A DNA stretch of 64,000 nucleotides, taken from positions 43,342 to 107,341 of the forward strand of contig CAMCVA010000010.1 in NCBI GenBank assembly GCA_945879625.1. Direction: 5' to 3'. The stretch is from Flavobacterium psychrophilum (lineage in GTDB: Bacteria > Bacteroidota > Bacteroidia > Flavobacteriales > Flavobacteriaceae). The notes under the pieces were generated by a model that saw only the letters and a program-made list of their open reading frames with translations, was not told where the DNA came from and ran no database searches. The translations under genes and the position numbers were made by a program. Shown piece after piece: positions 60,201-64,000 of the stretch. How positions within the stretch are numbered: the stretch's first letter is position 1; every line of letters starts with the position of its first letter.

Positions 60201-60561
60201 CTTGTTTAGCAGCATGTTGGACGGAGTGAATAAAGAAGTGATTTCATTTTTGTTTAAAGGCGATTTACCGCAACAAACAGCAACTCCCGTGCAAGAGGCC
60301 AAAAAAGTGAAGGTGAAGGAAAACTACAAAACCTCAAAAGATGAAGTGCCCAACAGCGATACCTTGGCCGAACAAAATAGAGAAGCTGGTCAAACACAAA
60401 CCCGTCAGGTTACTGATACCATAGTGCGCGATCAACCCAAAATCAATCGCAACGACAATGTGACCGTGAAACACGTGATGAGCGGAAAAACAGAAACCAT
60501 GAAATTCAAAAAAGCAGAAAGCCTATTGAATTCAGGCGAATGGGTCATTGTGCACGAATAA
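57208..60561 (+). CDS. secA: preprotein translocase ATPase SecA
   Basis: A 1,117-residue SecA, the motor that drives proteins through SecYEG. Walker A is MQTGEGKTLV, motif II DEVDSVLIDDARTPLI; YGTNNEFGFDYLRDNM, GMTGTA and RGTDIKL...RGRAGRQGD confirm the motor and NBD2. The protein is longer than E. coli SecA (about 900) owing to an insertion in the region after DDARTPLI and an N-terminal extension, as in other Bacteroidota. The C-terminus (about 1,010-1,117) is a charged disordered linker ending in a small basic domain (KFKKAESLLNSGEWVIVHE); the usual zinc-binding SEC-C cysteines are missing. Confidence 0.97.
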   Translation: MSFINSLLKLFVGDKSQQDVKALQGSLTKTKAFESVLQALSHDELRAKTAEFKAKIQAARTDKDSKIASLKEEAESVTDIDQREDIYAGIDALEKEAYEISEKVLGELLPEAFAVIKETARRFKENTSLTVTATAKDRELSATKTYITLNGDQAIWANSWNAAGKEITWDMVHYDVQLIGGMVLHSGKISEMQTGEGKTLVATLPLYLNALSGNGVHLVTVNDYLAKRDSTWKAPLFEFHGLTVDCIDNHQPNSEGRKKAYDADITYGTNNEFGFDYLRDNMAHSPEDLVQRKHNFAIVDEVDSVLIDDARTPLIISGPVPQGDRHEFNELKPKIENLVSLQRQLSNGFLTEAKRLIKEGNTKDGGFNLLRAFRSLPKNKALIKFLSEEGMKQLLQKTENQYMQDNNREMHIIDEALYFVIEEKNNQVELTDNGIKFLSTDTDGTFFVLPDIGTEIARIEKMNLDKDAEAEEKEKLFQDFSIKSERIHTLTQLLKAYTLFEKDVEYVIMENKILIVDEQTGRIMDGRRYSDGLHQAIEAKENVKIEAATQTFATVTLQNYFRMYSKLAGMTGTAVTEAGELWEIYKLDVVEIPTNRKMSRDDKEDLIYKTTREKFNAVIEDVTELSNAGRPVLIGTTSVEISELLSRMLKMRSIPHNVLNAKMHKQEAQIVEEAGKSGVVTIATNMAGRGTDIKLSAEVKAAGGLAIIGTERHDSRRVDRQLRGRAGRQGDVGSSQFYVSLEDNLMRLFGSERVAKIMDRMGLKEGEVIQHSMMTKSIERAQKKVEENNFGVRKRLLEYDDVMNAQREVVYKRRRHALHGERLKVDIANMLYDTCENIVSHNKNNNDFKNFEFDLIRYFAITSPISESEFERMSDNDITGKIYKTAFSFYTEKTERTAREAMPIIKNVFEDVSNQFERIVVPFTDGIKSLNVVTDLKKAYESGGVQLVADFEKNITLAIVDEAWKKHLRKMDELKQSVQLAVHEQKDPLLIYKFEAYNLFSSMLDGVNKEVISFLFKGDLPQQTATPVQEAKKVKVKENYKTSKDEVPNSDTLAEQNREAGQTQTRQVTDTIVRDQPKINRNDNVTVKHVMSGKTETMKFKKAESLLNSGEWVIVHE

Positions 60562-60584
60562 GTTACCTATTCAAAATTAAATCT

Positions 60585-60614
60585 AATCCCCAGCAGAAGT
60601 TGGGGGTTTTTTTA
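60585..60614 (+). terminator. rho-independent terminator after secA
   Basis: CCCCAGC (60588-60594), loop AGAA and GTTGGGG (60599-60605) with one G-U pair, extended by A-T pairs and followed by a T-run. Confidence 0.85.
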
Positions 60615-60672
60615 TGGCTTATTTGAACTGTGAAAAGCTTATCTTTACTTGGAACTTTAAAAAGTAACACAG

Positions 60673-60783
60673 ATGGCAAAAGGTAAAGATGTGCAGAAAT
60701 CGGCGAAAAAAGAACCGCTAAAAACTGCCAAAGAGAAAAAAGAAGACAAGCGCAATAAAAAACAAAGTCCCAAAAGGGATTAA
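60673..60783 (+). CDS. 36-residue lysine-rich small protein
   Basis: A very short ORF, MAKGKDVQKSAKKEPLKTAK followed by EKKEDKRNKKQSPKRD, highly basic with Lys/Glu runs and no hydrophobic core. It lies between two terminators (after secA and at 60788), so it must be its own transcript; a near-consensus TATCTTTA box at 60640-60647 could serve it. The isolated, terminator-framed position and start codon argue it is real. I recall similar basic mini-proteins in flavobacteria, function unknown; nucleic-acid binding would be a guess. Confidence 0.6.
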   Translation: MAKGKDVQKSAKKEPLKTAKEKKEDKRNKKQSPKRD

Positions 60784-60787
60784 AGAT

Positions 60788-60815
60788 AAAATCCCGATAG
60801 CTCGGGATTTTTTTT
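60788..60815. terminator. bidirectional rho-independent terminator
   Basis: AAATCCCGA (60789-60797), loop TAGC and TCGGGATTT (60802-60810) form a perfect stem flanked by A and T runs, between the small basic gene and the convergent oxidase gene. Confidence 0.88.
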
Positions 60816-62217
60816 ATTCGTCAGGGAAAATTTTTCCGGGATTCAAAATGCGATTCGGATCAAACACCCGCTTAATTTGGTTCATGAGTTCCAGTTGAAC
60901 TTTAGAGAATGCAATGTCCATATAGTTTTTTTGTACATAACCTATGCCGTGTTCGCCCGAAAGCGTTCCTTTTAAGGAGACCGTCAATTCAAAAATTTCG
61001 CGTATGCCTCGGGTAACTTGGGTGTTCCAATTGGCATCGGTCATTTCACCTTTGATGATATTGACGTGTAGGTTCCCATCGCCAGCATGACCATAACACA
61101 CCGATTGAAAGCCATATTTGGCGCCAATGGTTTTGATGCCTGCCAATAAGTTGGGCAACTCATAGCGCGGCACCACCGTATCTTCTTCTTTGTAAATCGA
61201 ATTGGCTTTTACTGCCTCGGCCACCGAACGACGCATTTTCCACAGGGCATTTTTTTGGTCTTCGGTATCGGCAAAAAGTACTTCATCTATCCGGAATTGC
61301 TCGACTACTCCCATAATTTTTTCGGCTTCTTGAAACAAAATATCGGGGTAATTTCCATCTACTTCAATGAGCAAATGCGCTTGCACTTCTGGTTTTACGG
61401 TTACTTGCAAGCCTTCTACAAAACGCAACGTCCAATCAATCGCATCGCGTTCCATAAACTCTAACGCACTAGGAATAACGCCCGCTCTAAAGATGGCCGA
61501 CACCGCTTCGCAGGCTTGTTTGGCTTCGTAAAAGGGCACGAGCATTAAAACGGTATGGCTGTTTTTGGGTAGTAATTTCAACACAATTTTGGTAATGACT
61601 CCCAAGGTTCCTTCACTGCCTACCAGAAGTTGGGTAAGGTTGTATCCGGTTGAATTCTTTAAGGTATTTGCCCCAGTCCAAATGATCTCGCCCGAGGGCA
61701 AAACTACTTCTAGGTTGAGTACATAATCTTTGGTTACCCCATATTTTACCGCACGGGCACCACCGGCATTTTCGGCTACGTTTCCACCTATCCAACAACT
61801 GCCTTGGCTACTCGGATCGGGTGGATAAAACAAGCCTTTTTCGGCCACCGCTTCTCGAAGTACTTGAGTTATTACGGCAGGCTCCACGGTAACTTGCAGG
61901 TTGTTTTCGTCGATGGATAAGATTTTCGAAAAGCGCTCCATGCTCAGACCGATTCCTTGTTGCACACACAAGGCGCCGCCGCTTAATCCCGTCTGTGCTC
62001 CAATTGGTGTAACGGGAATATAATACTGATTGGCCAACTGAAGAATTTGTGAAATTTCTTGTGGCGTTCCCGGCTTTACCAACACCGAAGGTGGAAAAAC
62101 AAAATCTTCGGTCTCGTCATGGCCATATTTGGCAAGGGTCGCTTCGTCTTGAAAAACATAGGCTTTGCCAAGTAGTTCCTCTAACTGAGCTATAAGTTGT
62201 GGAGTAATAGAAATCAT
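60814..62217 (-). CDS. FAD-linked oxidase (GlcD/D-lactate dehydrogenase-like)
   Basis: A 467-residue flavoprotein of the GlcD family that oxidises 2-hydroxy acids. The PP-loop VLVKPGTPQEISQILQLANQYYIPVTPIGAQTGLSGGALC binds FAD, followed by PDPSSQGSCWIGGNVAENAGGARAVKYGVTKDYVL and LLVGSEGTLGVITKI. The C-terminal FAD_oxidase_C domain ends with CYGHAGDGNLHVNII, LSGEHGIGYVQK and KRVFDPNRILNPGKIFP. It likely uses glycolate or D-lactate; the substrate is inferred. A TAAATTTG -7 box lies at 62243-62236 on the minus strand. Confidence 0.92.
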   Translation of the reverse strand: MISITPQLIAQLEELLGKAYVFQDEATLAKYGHDETEDFVFPPSVLVKPGTPQEISQILQLANQYYIPVTPIGAQTGLSGGALCVQQGIGLSMERFSKILSIDENNLQVTVEPAVITQVLREAVAEKGLFYPPDPSSQGSCWIGGNVAENAGGARAVKYGVTKDYVLNLEVVLPSGEIIWTGANTLKNSTGYNLTQLLVGSEGTLGVITKIVLKLLPKNSHTVLMLVPFYEAKQACEAVSAIFRAGVIPSALEFMERDAIDWTLRFVEGLQVTVKPEVQAHLLIEVDGNYPDILFQEAEKIMGVVEQFRIDEVLFADTEDQKNALWKMRRSVAEAVKANSIYKEEDTVVPRYELPNLLAGIKTIGAKYGFQSVCYGHAGDGNLHVNIIKGEMTDANWNTQVTRGIREIFELTVSLKGTLSGEHGIGYVQKNYMDIAFSKVQLELMNQIKRVFDPNRILNPGKIFPDE

Positions 62218-62235
62218 GTGGTGGATTTAGTGTTC

Positions 62236-62243
62236 CAAATTTA
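62236..62243 (-). promoter_or_regulatory. -7 box for the FAD-linked oxidase gene
   Basis: TAAATTTG on the minus strand, 18 bp before ATG 62217. A TTG at 62262-62260 is 16 bp upstream, slightly short. Confidence 0.45.
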
Positions 62244-62273
62244 TGTATTTTTACCCGATCAATTGCGTAATTT

Positions 62274-63362
62274 GTGGCTTCACCAAAAAAAAATGCATCG
62301 GCTTTATCTGAGAGAGACGGAATTCCCATGCCGACAAGCATCAATAGTAAAGCGGCCACACGGGTGCAAAATTTGCGCAGTATTAGTCTGGATATAGATG
62401 CACTCAGCCAACAGCTTTTAGCCGGAAACATTACCGCCTTAAGTCAAGGCATTACCCTCATAGAAAGCACACAAACCAAACACCAAGAAGCTGCAGCCGA
62501 ACTAATTGCACGCTGTTTACCGCATGCCAATAGATCTACTCGCATCGGAATTACGGGTGTACCCGGCGTGGGCAAAAGTACTTTTATTGAAGCGTTTGGC
62601 AATTACCTCACCAACCTCGGGAAAAAAGTAGCCGTATTGGCGGTTGATCCCAGCAGTTCCGTATCAAATGGCAGTATTTTGGGCGATAAAACCCGCATGG
62701 AAGAATTGGTAAAAAATCCGATGGCCTACATCAGACCTTCGGCATCCGGAAAAACCCTTGGAGGCGTAGCAAGAAAAACAAGAGAAAGTATTTTGTTGTG
62801 TGAAGCCAGTGGATTTGATACGCTGCTCATAGAAACCGTAGGCGTTGGTCAAAGTGAAACCGCCGTACACAGTCTAGTCGATTTTTTCTTATTGCTAAAG
62901 ATTGCTGGCGCAGGTGACGAATTGCAAGGCATTAAACGCGGAATAATGGAAATGGCTGATGCAATTGTGATCAACAAAGCCGATGGCGACAACCTAAAAA
63001 AAGCACAACTGGCCCGTGGAGAATTTGCCAGAGCCCTGCATTTGTTTCCTGCAAAATTGTCGGGCTGGGAACCCAAAGTACTGTGTTGTAGCGCAGTTAC
63101 TCAGTACGGAATTCCAGAAGTATATCAATTAATTTCAACCTATTTGGAGGAAGCAAAACAAAGCGGTTTTTTTGAATCAAACCGAGCAGAGCAAAACCAG
63201 TATTGGATGATGGAAACTATTCATGAACAACTCAATCTGCATTTCTTTGACAATCCCGAGCGGAAAGCTTTAGTTGAAAAATACAAAAAAGCAGTAAGGC
63301 AAAACGAGTTATCTCCTTTTGAAGCTGCCCAAATTATATTAGCGAATTATTTTTCTTCCTAA
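62274..63362 (+). CDS. meaB: methylmalonyl-CoA mutase-associated GTPase MeaB
   Basis: A 362-residue G protein that protects and reactivates adenosylcobalamin-dependent methylmalonyl-CoA mutase. Motifs: GITGVPGVGKSTFIEAFG (G1), AVDPSSSVSNGSILGDKTRM, YIRPSASGKTLGGVARKT, ETVGVGQSE (G3) and INKADGDN (G4). The GTG start at 62274 is chosen because the N-terminal PKKNASALSERDGIPMPTSI looks like the family's leader; ATG 62328 (344 residues) is the main alternative. The mutase is not in this window. The PduO-type adenosyltransferase 6 kb away serves the same cofactor. Confidence 0.9.
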   Translation: MASPKKNASALSERDGIPMPTSINSKAATRVQNLRSISLDIDALSQQLLAGNITALSQGITLIESTQTKHQEAAAELIARCLPHANRSTRIGITGVPGVGKSTFIEAFGNYLTNLGKKVAVLAVDPSSSVSNGSILGDKTRMEELVKNPMAYIRPSASGKTLGGVARKTRESILLCEASGFDTLLIETVGVGQSETAVHSLVDFFLLLKIAGAGDELQGIKRGIMEMADAIVINKADGDNLKKAQLARGEFARALHLFPAKLSGWEPKVLCCSAVTQYGIPEVYQLISTYLEEAKQSGFFESNRAEQNQYWMMETIHEQLNLHFFDNPERKALVEKYKKAVRQNELSPFEAAQIILANYFSS

Positions 63363-63364
63363 GT

Positions 63365-64000
63365 TTATTTTTTGACCGATTGGTATTCGGCCTCCATGTT
63401 TCGGATGATGTCCTTGATTTGCTCTGAACCAATTTTCTTGGCTTTGATTACTTTATTTTTATCCAAAATATAAATCACTGGCGTGGAATACACGTCATAT
63501 TTTTCTCGAATATTATTTAAGTGTACCGGATCGTACAAGTTGATCCAATCTAATTTGTGCTCGGCAATGTATTTTACATATTTCTCATAATCGTATTCGG
63601 TGTAGACAGAATATACTTTTACGTCCTTTTTATCTTTGAGAAATTGGTGGTAATCCTCCAAAATTTTAGGCACTTCGGTCTGGCAATGTCCACAATCTAC
63701 AGACCAAAATAAAAGAATCAAATAATCGGCTTTTACCTCACTCAATTTTACGTACATCTTTTCGAGTTCTGCCTGATGGGCATAATACAACTTGGTGAGT
63801 TCCTCGCTTGTAGTAGCTTTGTCAAATCCCATTGGGCCAAATTGTGGATGGCTTTCGGGTTTTATCATGTATAATTCGGGCGCAACTGCACCCAATAAAA
63901 GCGGTTTCATTTTGTTGCTGCGCTCCACAATTTTATCGACCACTGTTTCGTCTTCGTAGATGCCTTTGGCTTTACCTGTTTTGAAGTAGTTATCGGCCAG
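63365..64000 (-). CDS. thioredoxin-like protein (partial, N-terminus beyond the right edge)
   Basis: The C-terminal 211 residues of a thioredoxin-fold protein; the frame stays open to the window edge, so the start is missing. A GTG at 63943 is in frame but probably internal. The redox motif is WSVDCGHCQTEVPKILEDY, a C-G-H-C pair, and VYSTPVIYILDKNKVI carries the cis-proline that marks the fold. A helical region with GPMGFDKATTSEELTKLYYAH precedes it, as in Bacteroidota DUF5106/TlpA-like proteins. It probably acts in the periplasm as a disulfide reductase or resistance factor, which is inferred. Its stop lies 2 bp after the meaB stop (convergent). Confidence 0.85.
   Translation of the reverse strand: MADNYFKTGKAKGIYEDETVVDKIVERSNKMKPLLLGAVAPELYMIKPESHPQFGPMGFDKATTSEELTKLYYAHQAELEKMYVKLSEVKADYLILLFWSVDCGHCQTEVPKILEDYHQFLKDKKDVKVYSVYTEYDYEKYVKYIAEHKLDWINLYDPVHLNNIREKYDVYSTPVIYILDKNKVIKAKKIGSEQIKDIIRNMEAEYQSVKK

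Overview
The window reads as one stretch of chromosome from a free-living member of the Flavobacteriaceae (Bacteroidota), most likely Flavobacterium or a close relative. The evidence: three secreted proteins end in type IX secretion (T9SS) sorting domains (two type B, one type A); promoters follow the Bacteroidota pattern TTG / 17-23 bp / TAnnTTTG instead of -35/-10 boxes; Shine-Dalgarno sequences are almost absent; there is a four-repeat SusE/SusF-like surface protein and a C-terminally zinc-free SecA of about 1,117 residues; and bacillithiol genes (bshC and a YfiT/BstA-type transferase) are present. Genes are tightly packed, no gap exceeds 300 bp, and I see no intact phage, transposon, CRISPR array or rRNA operon. 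It looks like core genome with a few variable spots.

Layout. 1-9 kb: holA (cut by the left edge), a lone HsdR-N-like nuclease-fold protein, a family 2 glycosyltransferase, an OmpA-type lipoprotein, a threonylcarbamoyl-AMP synthase and UvrD-type helicase pair, a small membrane protein and an M1 aminopeptidase. 9-17 kb: recG, a bestrophin-like channel, a repeat-bounded spot holding an AT-rich orphan gene (12.1-13.1 kb), pheT, a PRiA4b-ORF3-like acidic protein and a nucleoid-associated protein. 17-26 kb: a T9SS cluster of two related adhesin-like proteins (768 and 1,708 residues) followed at once by a secreted esterase. 26-38 kb: typA, a PAS histidine kinase with its response regulator, rpsT with tRNA-Glu, proS, an aromatic/Asn-rich lipoprotein with a FadL-type porin, rimO and a B12-binding radical SAM protein. 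38-49 kb: bshC, the SusE/F-like protein behind a perfect LacI-type palindrome, ndk, a lipoprotein and DUF721 pair, a serine hydrolase, ftsY, the L28-L33-DUF4295 operon, cinA, an Hpt protein, an FAH-family enzyme and a DnaQ-like exonuclease. 49-64 kb: the bacillithiol transferase, a 2-oxoacid dehydrogenase E2, a second glycosyltransferase, an ABC-F protein, a methyltransferase, a LolD-like ABC ATPase, a PduO-type cobalamin adenosyltransferase, DUF2795, secA, a 36-residue basic protein, a GlcD-like oxidase, meaB and a thioredoxin-like protein cut by the right edge.

Functional links: the adenosyltransferase and MeaB both serve adenosylcobalamin-dependent methylmalonyl-CoA mutase, and the radical SAM protein also has a cobalamin-binding region, so the cell uses B12. 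BshC (last step of bacillithiol synthesis) and the YfiT-like transferase indicate bacillithiol as low-molecular-weight thiol.

The least explained material is non-coding. Two copies of a structured element (25681-25756 and 41568-41663) show a compensatory base-pair change, pointing to a selected RNA or DNA fold; it may be the Flavo-1 motif. Many intergenic gaps also hold short word-like simple repeats, one of which (a 7-mer repeated five times) sits inside the methyltransferase coding region. I did not find a clear new multi-gene defence or biosynthetic system.
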